A DNA stretch of 64,000 nt, taken from the NCBI GenBank assembly GCA_020633205.1, contig JACKEB010000011.1, forward strand, positions 974,501 to 1,038,500. Reading direction: 5' to 3'. Below are positions 17,511 to 26,799 of this stretch, piece after piece. Under the pieces are notes generated by a model. It worked only from the letters and a program-made list of their open reading frames with translations. It searched no databases and was not told where the DNA came from. The DNA comes from Polyangiaceae bacterium. GTDB taxonomy: Bacteria > Myxococcota_A > Polyangia > Polyangiales > Polyangiaceae. How positions within the stretch are numbered: position 1 is the first letter of the stretch; the number at the start of each line of letters is the position of its first letter. Position numbers and translations under genes: made by a program.

Positions 17511-19629
17511 GTTTCAGCCAGTAAAAGCCTAGCTCCACCGTGGCGACTCGGTCCGCGCCGAGTCGCCACGGAATCGCTTCGTGCTGGGCCGGCGTGAGCT
17601 CGAAGGTCTCCACCGGGACGAAGTCGAATCGCTGCCGTAGCGCTTCGAGCTCGCTGCGGTTCAAGCTCTCGGGCACCACTCCTGAGTCCATTTCCGTGCG
17701 AAAAAAACTGCGCTGGGAGACTCCCACGTAGACCAACGTCTGGGAGACGTCGTCGAGCGACTTCTTTCCTTCATCTCCTTCGTCGAGTCGCACCGGGTGC
17801 TTTGGTTCGCGTCCGAGCCTGTGTTCGCTTGCCAGGTATTCACCGACCGGGAATTGCAGCTCCAGCGGGTCGCCTTGCGGTTTCGCGTCGCCCTCCATCG
17901 GTTGGATGCGAGACGGCAACAGCAGCTGTGCGTGACGGGGAAGTCTCGGCAACACTGAAGAGATCGCAGCGAGCTCACGTTCAGCGACGCGACTGCCCGT
18001 GAGAAAGCGCCAGGACTCGCGTGCAAACGGTAGCGGCAGCAACAGCGCGAGCCCAAGCAAGGCCAGAGCGAGGCGTTCACGGTTTCGCTCGGCGGCTTTG
18101 CGCAACAGCCAAACGCTACCCACGCCGACGAACACCGCCGCGAACGTCTCGCCAATGAAGGCGTTGATCAGGCTGACGGGATAGTTCGTGCCGAGCGTCC
18201 TTCCGGCGTAGTTCGTCAGCGTCGGATGGGTGACGAGCGCCAGATAGCCGAGCGCCCAGAGTGAAGAACGGCGACGCGCGGCGACGACCAAGCCAACCAG
18301 CATCAACAAGCCGAGCGCCGGGGGTAGAAAGCGCGCGTCGAAGAACAGATGATACGCCCGAGGCTCGAGGTGAGGGTTGGCGCTCTGTGAGATTGCTGCG
18401 CGGAAAATGCTAATCGCTTCCAAGCTCAGGCCTGCCAAGAGGGCGACCGCCGGGAGCTGCCACGCTGAAGGGAGCCACCAGCGCGTGCCTTTGCGGACCA
18501 TCGAGGGTCCGAGCCAGGCGAGGGGCAACGCAGTGAGCAGGACCAGATTCGAGTTCACGGCGAGGGACAGCAGGCAGGTCGCTGCGGCCCCAGCGAGAAG
18601 GCGGTTTGCGCGGGAACCGCGCTGGGTTTCAGCTGTCGCGAGCCCGGCGCCAAACAGGCAGACCAAGACATAGGGCCACGGCGTGCCCGCGACGGCGACC
18701 CGGATCCAAAGTGGGTTCAGACACATCGCGGCCAGCGCACACAGCCCCGCGCGCCGCGCGTCATTCGGAGTCCAACCCAGCGCGAGCAGGGACCCGATGA
18801 GCCACTGGCGAGCGAGCAGGGCCGCGAACAGCGAAGCCACCAGGGTGAACCGACAGAGGTTCCTTACCCCATAGGGGAAGGTATGCAGCAGCGGGCCATA
18901 GGCCTTGAAGAAACCGGGGACCCAGCCTGGGCCGGCGGGATCCCGGGAGCAGTCCAAAGACCAAGCGCAGTCCGCTCGAGCGACGTAGCTGTTGTGTTCG
19001 TGCAGCGGCAGCGCAGCGGTCAATGCGAGAGCGATCAGCGTGGCAGCTAGGCACAGAGAAGCACCTACGAGCAGCTCTCGACGACGCGCTCTCCAGTCTA
19101 TTTCCTTGAGGCAACGAACGGAGTGGGCGACCAGCCAGCCAAGCCCGAACAGCATGACCGCGACCCACAAGGCGCGAGGCGGACCTTGAGACTTCGGCGA
19201 GTCGGGAGCGACTGTTGGCTGAACGTCCGTCCAAACCGTGTCGCGCGCGTTATCTCGCTCCAGCGCGAGCGCCTCCGCAGAGCTTTTCCAGCGTGCCTGT
19301 TGAGCGTCGCTGCAAGCAGCGCTGCCGCACTTCAGCACCACGCCAGGCGCTAACTCGTTCTCTACCCAGCGCTGAGCGTGGACGACGAGCTCCACGTCGT
19401 CTGGTGCCGTCAGCATCACGCGCACCACGTCGTACTCGATGCGGATGTCGTACTTCAGCTTCTCGTCTGGCGTCGCTTCTCCGGCATCGAGCGCCCGCTG
19501 CACCAGCGCGAGCACGATCGCCTCGCGCCCTGGCGGGATCACCTCGGCACTTCGCGCGACGCCAGGCGCGAATAGGATCAGCGCGGCGAGCGCTGCGCCC
19601 CAGAGCCACGCAGCTGTGCGCCCCGCCAT
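17497..19629 (-). CDS. Polytopic membrane protein with N-terminal periplasmic domain
   Basis: The 710-residue protein starts with an export signal (TAAWLWGAALAALILFAPGVARSAE), then a periplasmic domain of about 130 residues with two cysteines (LKCGSAACSD). Roughly ten hydrophobic segments follow from residue 160 on, with a large loop after the third (CAWSLDC). The C-terminal 170 residues are soluble and strand-rich. The layout recalls glycosyltransferase-C or O-antigen-type membrane proteins, but I see no diagnostic motif, so function is unknown. The ATG at 19629 puts the signal at the true N-terminus; the upstream 17 codons are unlikely. It overlaps the collagen gene's 3' end by 14 bp. Confidence 0.75.
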   Translation of the reverse strand: MAGRTAAWLWGAALAALILFAPGVARSAEVIPPGREAIVLALVQRALDAGEATPDEKLKYDIRIEYDVVRVMLTAPDDVELVVHAQRWVENELAPGVVLKCGSAACSDAQQARWKSSAEALALERDNARDTVWTDVQPTVAPDSPKSQGPPRALWVAVMLFGLGWLVAHSVRCLKEIDWRARRRELLVGASLCLAATLIALALTAALPLHEHNSYVARADCAWSLDCSRDPAGPGWVPGFFKAYGPLLHTFPYGVRNLCRFTLVASLFAALLARQWLIGSLLALGWTPNDARRAGLCALAAMCLNPLWIRVAVAGTPWPYVLVCLFGAGLATAETQRGSRANRLLAGAAATCLLSLAVNSNLVLLTALPLAWLGPSMVRKGTRWWLPSAWQLPAVALLAGLSLEAISIFRAAISQSANPHLEPRAYHLFFDARFLPPALGLLMLVGLVVAARRRSSLWALGYLALVTHPTLTNYAGRTLGTNYPVSLINAFIGETFAAVFVGVGSVWLLRKAAERNRERLALALLGLALLLPLPFARESWRFLTGSRVAERELAAISSVLPRLPRHAQLLLPSRIQPMEGDAKPQGDPLELQFPVGEYLASEHRLGREPKHPVRLDEGDEGKKSLDDVSQTLVYVGVSQRSFFRTEMDSGVVPESLNRSELEALRQRFDFVPVETFELTPAQHEAIPWRLGADRVATVELGFYWLKPKAR

Positions 19630-19769
19630 ACCAGGCTCATACCGAGAGTCGGCGGTGCTTGTCAGCTGCGATTGGGGCACGCCCGGAATGCTTGACGATT
19701 GCAGCGCGCAGCTAGCAGTCGCGTGAGCGGGATTGACCTCTCGCAGTTTTGAGAGTGATTCTCGGGGGG

Positions 19770-20780
19770 ATGACTCCCGTGGAAAACGCGCTCGACGAAT
19801 GGCCCAGCTTCACCATGGTTCCTGAGGACGACACCCTGCCGTTGTCCAAGCGGCCCTCAGGGCAGACGCTCTCGCGGCATATCTGGTGGGATGGGGAGCT
19901 GCGTGAGGCAGAGCCCATGAGCGTTCACTACTACTCCAACGCTCTGCACTACGGAACCGCAGTGTTCGAAGGCATTCGCTGTTACCCCACGGATAAGGGG
20001 CCGGCGTTGTTCCGCTTGAAGGAGCACATCCAACGCTTGCTTCACTCGGCGCGACTGTACGGCATGGTGGTGCCTTTCTCCGAGCAGCAGCTGGTGGATG
20101 GCGCTGTCGCCGTGACCCGTGAGAATCAAATCGAAAACGGCTACCTGCGCCCCTTGGCGTTCTTCGGTCCTGGCCCCATCGACTTGAAGCCAAAGCGGGA
20201 GTGCCCAGTGCGCGCCTTCATTGCCGCGCGGGAGCTTGGATCATTTTTGGGGGAGGGTGCGCTGCGGAACGGGATTCGCGTGACGGTATCTTCCTGGCGC
20301 AAGTTCCATCACACCATGCTGCCGACCATGGCCAAGGCGAGTGGTCACTACGCAAACTCGGTGCTCGCGGCTCACGAGGCCCTTGATCGGGGTTATGACG
20401 ACGCGCTGCTGTTGAACCACGATGGCACCGTCTCGAGCGCCACCGGCGAGAACGTCTTCTTCGTGCGCCACGGCCACCTCTACACGAACGACGAGAGCTC
20501 CTCGATCGTCCCTGGGATCACCCGCGACACCGTGTTGAAGCTCGCTCAGGAGCTTCAGGTGCCGGTCACCGTCAAGTCTTTCACCCGGGAAGAGATGCTC
20601 CGCGCCGACGAGGTCTTCCTGACGGGCACGGCGGCGGAGGTCACCCCAGTGCGTGAGATTGACGGCATCGAGTTCCGCACCGGCAAAAAGACGTTCGGCG
20701 CGACCTTCCAGCGCGCCTATCTCCGCGTCGTCACCGGCAAGACAGCCGAGCACGCCGGCTGGCTGACCCACGTCAACTGA
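19770..20780 (+). CDS. ilvE: Branched-chain amino acid aminotransferase
   Basis: The 336-residue protein is a fold-type IV PLP aminotransferase. It has the substrate-pocket motif SNALHYGTAVFEGIRCY, the lysine that binds PLP in MAKASGHYANSVLA, the cofactor-phosphate region SSATGENVFFV and the C-terminal LTGTAAEVTPVREIDG. It catalyses the reversible last step of valine, leucine and isoleucine synthesis with glutamate. The ATG at 19770 follows CTCGGGGGG; a TTG at 19749 is the alternative. It stands alone, 8.5 kb from the ilv/leu cluster that supplies its keto acids. A hairpin lies 26 bp past its stop. Confidence 0.95.
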   Translation: MTPVENALDEWPSFTMVPEDDTLPLSKRPSGQTLSRHIWWDGELREAEPMSVHYYSNALHYGTAVFEGIRCYPTDKGPALFRLKEHIQRLLHSARLYGMVVPFSEQQLVDGAVAVTRENQIENGYLRPLAFFGPGPIDLKPKRECPVRAFIAARELGSFLGEGALRNGIRVTVSSWRKFHHTMLPTMAKASGHYANSVLAAHEALDRGYDDALLLNHDGTVSSATGENVFFVRHGHLYTNDESSSIVPGITRDTVLKLAQELQVPVTVKSFTREEMLRADEVFLTGTAAEVTPVREIDGIEFRTGKKTFGATFQRAYLRVVTGKTAEHAGWLTHVN

Positions 20781-20806
20781 GCTGTTGTTCCAAGTCGGTT
20801 TGGGCT

Positions 20807-20824
20807 GACGGCGGTGCCGCCGTC
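20807..20824. terminator. Hairpin between convergent ilvE and TerB-like genes
   Basis: GACGGCGG (20807-20814) pairs perfectly with CCGCCGTC (20817-20824). A CGGCCG repeat pair follows at 20824-20829 and 20842-20847. The location between convergent genes fits a terminator, but there is no U-tract. Confidence 0.45.
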
Positions 20825-20856
20825 GGCCGCCCGGCGCGGGTCGGCCGTTCAGCGCG

Positions 20857-21186
20857 TCAAGCGCCCAGCGCGGTCTTCAGTGCGTCGAGGGAGGCGCGCT
20901 CGTCTTCGTCGACATCGCCGTCGACGTACATCACTGCGCGCACGGCCTCGATGAAGATCCGCTTGTGTTCCGCAGGGATCAGCTTCGGATCGACGCTCTC
21001 GGGAGACGGCGCCGTGATAAGCCAGTCCTCCACCTGGGCTGTCTCCTCTTCGCCCAGCTCGAACTTCTCGAGCAGGTTGCGCACGAAGCGCTCCTCGGCC
21101 TCTTTCAGCTCGAGATCCGCCCAGGCAAACGCGCACACGAAGCGCAATAAAAGGAGACGTGCTTCGGAGTCCAGCTTGTCGAACAT
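20857..21186 (-). CDS. TerB-like small acidic helical protein
   Basis: The 109-residue protein begins MFDKLDSEARLLLLRFV and is all-helical and acidic. The layout of ADLELKEAEERFVRNLLEKF and MYVDGDVDEDERASLDALK matches TerB/DjlA-type domains, which coordinate metal through acidic residues and are found in tellurite-resistance and stress modules. Here it occurs alone, without other ter genes. The ATG at 21186 was chosen because the upstream extension (MCPRSRCV and onward) overlaps the preceding gene's stop. It follows the lipoprotein gene by 13 bp, so the two are probably one transcript. Confidence 0.65.
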   Translation of the reverse strand: MFDKLDSEARLLLLRFVCAFAWADLELKEAEERFVRNLLEKFELGEEETAQVEDWLITAPSPESVDPKLIPAEHKRIFIEAVRAVMYVDGDVDEDERASLDALKTALGA

Positions 21187-21199
21187 CGCGCCCAGCGTA

Positions 21200-22276
21200 T
21201 CAGTTTTCTGGCGGGTCGGCGCTCGACTTACACAGCGGGATCGGGGACACACCCGCCAAGCTGTGGCCCTTCAAGTGGACGAGCGCTGGGGGAAACGCCA
21301 CCGCGATCAGCGCGTCTTTCGCCTCAGTGGGGGCAGGCCCTTTCGGCCACACTTGGGTCGCCACCACCTCGCTCGGATCCTCGGGTAGCTCCCCGGGCAG
21401 CGTTGGACCGAGCCTCGTTTCCCCAGTGTCCACGTCCACGAACTTGACCTGCTTCTCGTCGAGTATGGTGAAGGTCGAACCCCCCAAAGGGGCTACGCTC
21501 CCGCGATATCCATACAAGCGTTCCCACTCACCGGTGTTTGGATCCACCAGCAAGGTATGCCCGGCGGGACCGCAGCAGAGGATCGCCGAGAGGATGGCGA
21601 ACCTGCCAGGCCAGATCGCATACCAGTCTCCAAAGTCCGCATAGAACGACCGTGGGGATAGCCGGGTCGTGATGACATCTAGCTTGGGATAGTTGAGGAC
21701 CCATGTTCGCACGTGGGCGTCGTCACCGATGTACTCGAAGGCCAGCAGCAGCGCACGGCTCCGGTCGGCGGAGAGCGCTACGGTCGGGAGGATGCCGGGG
21801 GTCGGTTGGATCGAGGCTGGCAGCGGGCGGCACTCTTCTGAAACGTTCGTGCACAGATTGAGCGCGCCATCCTTCTCACGGATGTTGAGCCTCCGGTCGT
21901 CGTCTACGGTGTGACTGATGAAACCGAGTTGTTCGGAGAGTTGCTGGTCATTTTCTATGCGGAGAATAGACCCGTGCGTGTCGAAGAACACGCAGCTCGT
22001 GGCGTCTGCCCCGCCTCCGCCGTAGCACGCCCAAATCTCACGATCACTCGCCCCGGCGGCAAGCAGCGGCTCGTTGGCTTTGGTCGCGTCCATGCAGGCC
22101 ACGCGGCCCGGAAGTTCTGGTGCGGTGGCTTCCCTCGGTGCCTCTCGACCCGGCTCCCTGGTCGCGCTTGCTGCAAGTGGGGCTGGCTGCGGCGCGGTAC
22201 CGGTAGCGCTGGGTGCACAACACGGCAATAGCGAGAGTAGTCCCATCAACCTAGTGCGAATGACCGAGTGGCTCAT
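21200..22276 (-). CDS. Predicted lipoprotein, possible beta-propeller-like domain
   Basis: The 358-residue product begins MSHSVIRTRLMGLLSLLPCC, a lipoprotein signal with its lipobox at LLPC. After a linker of Ala, Pro and Glu, the body is a run of short strands with repeated WD-type turns: VALSADRSRALLLAFEY, HTLLVDPNTGEWERLYGY, STFTILDEKQVKFVDVDTGE. This suggests a small propeller, but I recognise no family. Six or more cysteines occur (ILCCGPAG among them). I used the ATG at 22276 rather than upstream starts, because the upstream part is Arg/Gly-rich and runs into the divergent hydrolase gene. It is followed closely by the TerB-like gene. Confidence 0.75.
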   Translation of the reverse strand: MSHSVIRTRLMGLLSLLPCCAPSATGTAPQPAPLAASATREPGREAPREATAPELPGRVACMDATKANEPLLAAGASDREIWACYGGGGADATSCVFFDTHGSILRIENDQQLSEQLGFISHTVDDDRRLNIREKDGALNLCTNVSEECRPLPASIQPTPGILPTVALSADRSRALLLAFEYIGDDAHVRTWVLNYPKLDVITTRLSPRSFYADFGDWYAIWPGRFAILSAILCCGPAGHTLLVDPNTGEWERLYGYRGSVAPLGGSTFTILDEKQVKFVDVDTGETRLGPTLPGELPEDPSEVVATQVWPKGPAPTEAKDALIAVAFPPALVHLKGHSLAGVSPIPLCKSSADPPEN

Positions 22277-22519
22277 ATGTATCCCCGGGGAACTCAAAAG
22301 CGTAACCCAACACCGCCTCGCTTTGAATCTCGATCCGCCGAGTCCGCTTCGAGCTGACCTGTTCTTCCAGCGGTCGCGCGATACCGCGCGTCGCTCCTCT
22401 CCCCGCTCTCCTCTCTCCGCTCTCCCGAACAGGCTGGATGCCCATGAAGCGCCGGAAATTTTGCCTGGTTTCGCTGATTCTTGGGGCAGATTGCGCCGCT
22501 TGGGGTAGACCACGGCGAC

Positions 22520-23533
22520 ATGGGATACGGCAGGAATATCGACCAAGTCGTGGGCGGGATGAGCCGCTTGCTCCACATCCGGGGCGCCAAGCAAAACACG
22601 CTCCCGGACCTGGATCCGTACCTAGACAACGAGCCGGGGGAGCTCTTTCCGGAGCCGCCTCCGATCACCGACATGAAGGTCGAGCGCCGCCTGGTCGACA
22701 AGGCGCTGCGCACCAGCACCTTGAGCTGGACCAGCTCCCACGAGGTGCTGTGCCCGAAGTACGCGAGGCGCCACCGCGGGGAGTACAAGCGCAACCTCAC
22801 GGCTTGGGCCCGCTGGATCCGTCCGGAAAAGCAGGTGCGCCCCACCTGCTTGATCTACGTCCACGGTTGGCTCGAGCCCGGCTCCTGGGTCGAGGAGGCA
22901 ACGCTGTTTCGCGCGTGGACCAAGGAGCTGCCCATCGACATTGTGCATGTGTCGTTGCCGTTCCACGGAAAGCGAAACCCACGCGGCGCTCTCTTCAGTG
23001 GCGAGTACTTCTGGACCGCTGATCTCGTCCGTTCGATGGAGGGTGTGCGCCAGGCGGTGTGCGACACGCGCTCCCTGATGGACTGGCTGCGCGGTCACGG
23101 CTACGAGCGTGTGGGCGTCACGGGCATCAGCTTGGGTGGTGCGTTGACCATGATCACGGGCTGTGTGGACCCGCTGCCAGATTTCATCATTCCAATCATC
23201 GGTCACCTCGAGCTGCAAGACGCCGTGGAACACGCGCCGATTCTCTGGCGCATGAAGCATGACCTGGAGAAGTGGGGCATCGACCACGCGGCGCGCACCA
23301 AGCTCTTCGAGCGCCTGCGGATCACGAACTACCAGCCGAAGCTCGAGCGGCACAAGCAGCTCTGGATCGAAGCTCGGGAGGATGTGTACATCGACGCGAA
23401 GATGGTCGAGAAGCAGTGGGAGCGCTGGAACAAGCCGCCCATCTTTTGGATCGACGGCGGGCATATGAGCTTCCCTCTGGCGGTGCCTGCGATGACCGAG
23501 CGAATCAGTCAATTCCTCGAGGAATCAAAGTAG
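22520..23533 (+). CDS. Alpha/beta-hydrolase family protein
   Basis: The 337-residue protein has the oxyanion strand LIYVHGWLEPGS, the nucleophile elbow GISLGG with S204 and a C-terminal histidine H315 in IDGGHMSFP, consistent with a serine hydrolase triad. The N-terminal 90 residues (LHIRGAKQNTLPDLDPY, RRHRGEYKRNLTAWARW) form an unusual cap. The lack of a signal peptide suggests a cytoplasmic enzyme. It is probably an esterase- or thioesterase-like hydrolase of unknown substrate. Starts at TTG 22481, ATG 22520 and ATG 22559 are all possible; 22520 is a compromise. A perfect hairpin follows the stop. Confidence 0.8.
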   Translation: MGYGRNIDQVVGGMSRLLHIRGAKQNTLPDLDPYLDNEPGELFPEPPPITDMKVERRLVDKALRTSTLSWTSSHEVLCPKYARRHRGEYKRNLTAWARWIRPEKQVRPTCLIYVHGWLEPGSWVEEATLFRAWTKELPIDIVHVSLPFHGKRNPRGALFSGEYFWTADLVRSMEGVRQAVCDTRSLMDWLRGHGYERVGVTGISLGGALTMITGCVDPLPDFIIPIIGHLELQDAVEHAPILWRMKHDLEKWGIDHAARTKLFERLRITNYQPKLERHKQLWIEAREDVYIDAKMVEKQWERWNKPPIFWIDGGHMSFPLAVPAMTERISQFLEESK

Positions 23534-23544
23534 TCGCACGGCCG

Positions 23545-23563
23545 CAGGGGCAGCTTGCCCCTG
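23545..23563 (+). terminator. Hairpin after the hydrolase gene
   Basis: CAGGGGCA (23545-23552) and TGCCCCTG (23556-23563) pair perfectly over a GCT loop, 12 bp past the stop codon. The following TGTGTGTCTCC is only weakly T-rich. Confidence 0.55.
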
Positions 23564-23713
23564 TGTGTCTCCGCGCGCCCCGAAGGAGGGCCGTGGTCAG
23601 TTTTTCCTGTTTTGGGGGTGAGATTCCATCCGGGAAGGCTGCATACCTGAGCTTTTTTCAGCTCGCTGGCTGCGTCCTTGTGCTGCGGCGCGCTCGCCAC
23701 GAAACTCGTCGCC

Positions 23714-25471
23714 ATGAGCCATTCCCGTAGGCAATTTGTCCAACTGGTCGGTTTGGCGGCGCTCGGCTGCTCTTCGGATGAGGGCACAGGCTCCGGGTCC
23801 GGTGGTGCCGGCGGGTCCGGTGGTGCCGGAGGGAACGGCGGCAGCGGAGGAGCCGATGCGGGCGTCGACGCTGCCCACGACGCGGCTGCTGGGGCTGGTG
23901 GCGACGCGGGTGTGGACGCCGGACCTCCAGTTGGCGCGATCGATGGCAGCCCCTGGGGGATCGCGACCTCTCACTCGTCGTCCTTCAACTTGGGTTGGCT
24001 CTCGACCATCTCAGCCGCTGGCTTCGAGTGCATCCGCGGATTCGACCGCGCAAACACCGATGCTCGCTTGAAGGACGCCGCAGCGCTTGGAGTCGAGAGC
24101 ACGGGCATCTTGGCGATGGGAGGTAGTTTCCCTGCGGATGATATCGCTGGCTGGAAAGCGTACATCAAGGGGCTACTGACGGAGGCTGCCGGTCGCGTGA
24201 AGTACTGGGAGGTGTGGAACGAGCCACCCAACTTCTCCACCGACAAGACACCCGAGAGCTATGGCGCGATCGTGAAGGCGGCGTACGAAGAGGTGAAAGC
24301 CTTCGATCCGACCCTCCAGGTTGGGTTGTGCGCTGCCAGCGTTCATCTGAACTTCCTTGATCAGGCTCTGCTCGCTGGCGCGGCTGACCACTTCGACTAC
24401 GTCACGCTTCACCCCTACGAGACGCTGGGCCTCGTGGACCGCGGCTTCGAGGCGCAATTCATGGCGACCGTGCCGGCGGTGCGCAAGTTGCTCGCTGCGC
24501 GCAGTGCCGCGCGGAAGGACGTGCCGGTGATCTTCACGGAGCTTGGGGAGCCGGTGCAAAACGGCATCACACCGGAACATCAGGCGGACACCTTCATCAA
24601 ATCCTACGTGCTGAGCCTGGCTCAAGGCGTGGCTCGCATTCACTGGTTTGAAGGCATCGACGGCGACTCGGGACCATTCGGCTTGATCGCCCAGGGCGGT
24701 GCTCCGCGGCCCAGTTTGACCGCGGCGACGTCCCTCATCGCCGAGCTCGGGAGCCGCCCGAAGTATCACGGCTGGGTGTTGCTGAACGATACCCACTACG
24801 GCTTCGTCTTCGACAGCGCCAAAGGCGGCCGCGCGCTGGTCGCGTGGGCGCGACCTGGCGTGACTGAGAGCGTCGACCTCGGTGAGGTGGTGATGCTCGT
24901 CGAGCCAAACACCGGCGCCGAGAGCATGGCGATGTCCATGAGCCTCGGGGCTAGCCCACGCATCGTCCGCGGCGCACTCAGTGGGTTGCTCAGCCAGGCG
25001 CAGCAGAACAGGAGCAAGCCGTTTCCTTGGGAAGGGGACTACAGCGCAGCCTCGGGCGTCGAGCTCAGCGCCGCGGGCGGTGAGCTAGGGTTGCACCTGT
25101 TAGCCTCACCCCCGATCACGAATGTGTTTGGGGAGGCTGCTTTTGACCTGAGTCAGGGTGCAGCGTACTCCGTGTGCGTGGACCCGAACTTCATGCTGTA
25201 TGACACGTTGCCCATCCTTATCCGTGCGGTAGTTAGGCGGCTGAACGCCGGGACCAACGCGGGCTTCAACGTCAAGTATGAGTCGACCACCGGCACTCAC
25301 GGGACGAACGGCTGGAATACGGTGCCCGCGGCAGACCAGTGGCATGAGCTGACGTGGGACATCGACGACGCGCAGTTCGTTGGCAAGTGGGGCTATCACC
25401 TGTCCCTCGACTCCGACTCGACGGCGAACAGCGGCTACGCGCTCCGCTCCCTGCGCGTGGAGAAGCGCTAG
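23714..25471 (+). CDS. Tat-type lipoprotein with clan GH-A glycosidase-like domain
   Basis: The 585-residue protein begins MSHSRRQFVQLVGLAALGCS, which holds both a twin-arginine motif (SRRQF) and a lipobox cysteine. Next come a GG-rich spacer and an Asp/Ala stretch to about residue 75. The catalytic part is a TIM barrel: E170 in VWNEPP is the likely acid/base and E276 in FTELGEP the likely nucleophile, the standard pair of clan GH-A (for example GH5, GH39, GH51, GH79). The last 170 residues are beta-rich and may be a carbohydrate-binding or jelly-roll module. It probably sits on the outer membrane and cuts a polysaccharide. The exact family and substrate are open. Confidence 0.8.
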   Translation: MSHSRRQFVQLVGLAALGCSSDEGTGSGSGGAGGSGGAGGNGGSGGADAGVDAAHDAAAGAGGDAGVDAGPPVGAIDGSPWGIATSHSSSFNLGWLSTISAAGFECIRGFDRANTDARLKDAAALGVESTGILAMGGSFPADDIAGWKAYIKGLLTEAAGRVKYWEVWNEPPNFSTDKTPESYGAIVKAAYEEVKAFDPTLQVGLCAASVHLNFLDQALLAGAADHFDYVTLHPYETLGLVDRGFEAQFMATVPAVRKLLAARSAARKDVPVIFTELGEPVQNGITPEHQADTFIKSYVLSLAQGVARIHWFEGIDGDSGPFGLIAQGGAPRPSLTAATSLIAELGSRPKYHGWVLLNDTHYGFVFDSAKGGRALVAWARPGVTESVDLGEVVMLVEPNTGAESMAMSMSLGASPRIVRGALSGLLSQAQQNRSKPFPWEGDYSAASGVELSAAGGELGLHLLASPPITNVFGEAAFDLSQGAAYSVCVDPNFMLYDTLPILIRAVVRRLNAGTNAGFNVKYESTTGTHGTNGWNTVPAADQWHELTWDIDDAQFVGKWGYHLSLDSDSTANSGYALRSLRVEKR

Positions 25472-26157
25472 ATCAAACCGCGGGTGGGTAGCTTCGCTTT
25501 GGCGCGCATGCCCATCTCGAGGTTCCAAAATACGCGGAACGCGCAAACACAAGCGACGACGCCAAAGAACCCGCCGAGCACCAGGCAGAGCACCAGGATC
25601 AGTAGCGAAGGCCCGTGCAGGGAGAACCATGCGGCGATGTAGAACCCGATGGCGACGAGCCACGCGTTCCACCACACCGCCAGGGCACCGGCGTACTTGT
25701 CTTCTTCGCCGAGACCTTCGGCAAGCTCCTTGGCTAGCCGCGTTGGTTGCCACGCGGCAAAAGGTGGAATGAATGCCAGCGCCGCCGCACCAGGTGCTCT
25801 GGTGGGCGACTTCAAACTCAAGGCGTGGGCGTTCTTCGTCAGGTGCTGGAAGAACGGGAGCACCGCCCCGAGCCCAAGCAGCAACCCAAGTGCGTGACAA
25901 GGCACCGCCAAGCCCGCCAAGTAGATCGCCCGAACTGGAAAAATGTACAGCTCAACGAAGTGGAGCACGCCGAAGACCCCAACCACGCCCACCGCCAGGT
26001 GGCCGACGCCCGTGAGCACCACCGCCAAGCGCGCCCCCCAACCCGCCCGCGTCGGTTCGAAGGCAGGCCGCTCGAGGACTGGCGGCGCCTCCTCAGTCTC
26101 AGGCGCAGCGTAGGGATTCTGCGCGGAATCCAGCGGTCGATCAGGCTTGCGGCTCAC
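25468..26157 (-). CDS. DUF4328-like membrane protein, paralogue B
   Basis: The 229-residue product has an N-terminal cytoplasmic tail with the motif QNPYAAPETEEAPPVL, then four to five membrane helices with a loop rich in Lys and Ala (QHLTKNAHALSLKSPTRAP). A conserved-looking C-terminus follows (CAFRVFWNLEMGMRAKAKL). It shares the same motif order with the gene just upstream (QNPYAAPEAEEAPPVL; KNAYALGL; FSVFRDIERSVLAR), so the two are tandem duplicates. The start is one of two adjacent GTG codons (26160 or 26157) behind GAGAG, inside the upstream gene, giving a 17-bp overlap and probable translational coupling. Function is unknown. It ends 4 bp inside the convergent glycosidase gene. Confidence 0.75.
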   Translation of the reverse strand: MSRKPDRPLDSAQNPYAAPETEEAPPVLERPAFEPTRAGWGARLAVVLTGVGHLAVGVVGVFGVLHFVELYIFPVRAIYLAGLAVPCHALGLLLGLGAVLPFFQHLTKNAHALSLKSPTRAPGAAALAFIPPFAAWQPTRLAKELAEGLGEEDKYAGALAVWWNAWLVAIGFYIAAWFSLHGPSLLILVLCLVLGGFFGVVACVCAFRVFWNLEMGMRAKAKLPTRGLI

Positions 26158-26755
26158 CACGCACTCTCGCCAGGACGCTGCGCTCGATGTCCCGAAACAC
26201 ACTGAACGCAAACACGCTGGAGATGACGCCGCAGATCGAGCCGGCGATCAAGCACGGCTCGAACCAAGAGATCACCGCGAGCACATGGAACGCGACGGCG
26301 ATCCAAAACAGCGGCCACCACAGAAGGAGCGCCACGTGATAGCGCTCCTCCGTTTCGAAGGCCTTCATGAGCTCGCGCGACGTGGTCGCGGGACTAAACG
26401 AGCCGACGGGAAAGAGCAGGCTCACGAGGAAGTGAGCGCTCGTCGGCGCGCGCTCAGTGAGCCCAAGCGCGTAGGCGTTCTTCGCATGCGCGTGGAGGAA
26501 GGGGACCACGCCCAACACGCTCAGTCCGAGTGCAACGAGTGAGAACATTGCGCCGAACTCCAGCAGGTTCTGCCCGAGCTCGGTGACCCACGCCGGAGAC
26601 TCCGGGATTAGAAACGCGGCTCCCAAGCCGACAAGGAGTTCAGCGCAGCCGAAGACCGCCGCGCCGCCAAGCGCCACGCCGCCGAAGCCCGTCGTCTGAA
26701 AGCGCAGGACGGGCGGAGCCTCCTCGGCCTCGGGTGCGGCGTACGGATTCTGCAT
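26141..26755 (-). CDS. DUF4328-like membrane protein, paralogue A
   Basis: The 204-residue protein begins MQNPYAAPEAEEAPPVL and has four to five hydrophobic helices (VALGGAAVFGCAELLVGLGA, LLLWWPLFWIAVAFHVLAV, CLIAGSICGVISSVFAF). It is a paralogue of the following gene with the same layout, including the tail motif, the central AKNAYALGL segment and the FRDIERSVLAR end. The ATG at 26755 is supported because the motif QNPYAAPE also starts the conserved part of its paralogue. An extension to 27049 would run through the divergent gene. The function is unknown. Confidence 0.75.
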   Translation of the reverse strand: MQNPYAAPEAEEAPPVLRFQTTGFGGVALGGAAVFGCAELLVGLGAAFLIPESPAWVTELGQNLLEFGAMFSLVALGLSVLGVVPFLHAHAKNAYALGLTERAPTSAHFLVSLLFPVGSFSPATTSRELMKAFETEERYHVALLLWWPLFWIAVAFHVLAVISWFEPCLIAGSICGVISSVFAFSVFRDIERSVLARVRGEPQA

Positions 26756-26799
26756 CAGCCCGAGTTCAGAGCTTAGCAAGCTTCGGCTACGCTTGCCGT

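Noticed and set aside
20857..21186. A tellurite-resistance (ter) operon
   Set aside because: Only one TerB-like gene is present; no terC, terD, terZ or related genes are nearby.
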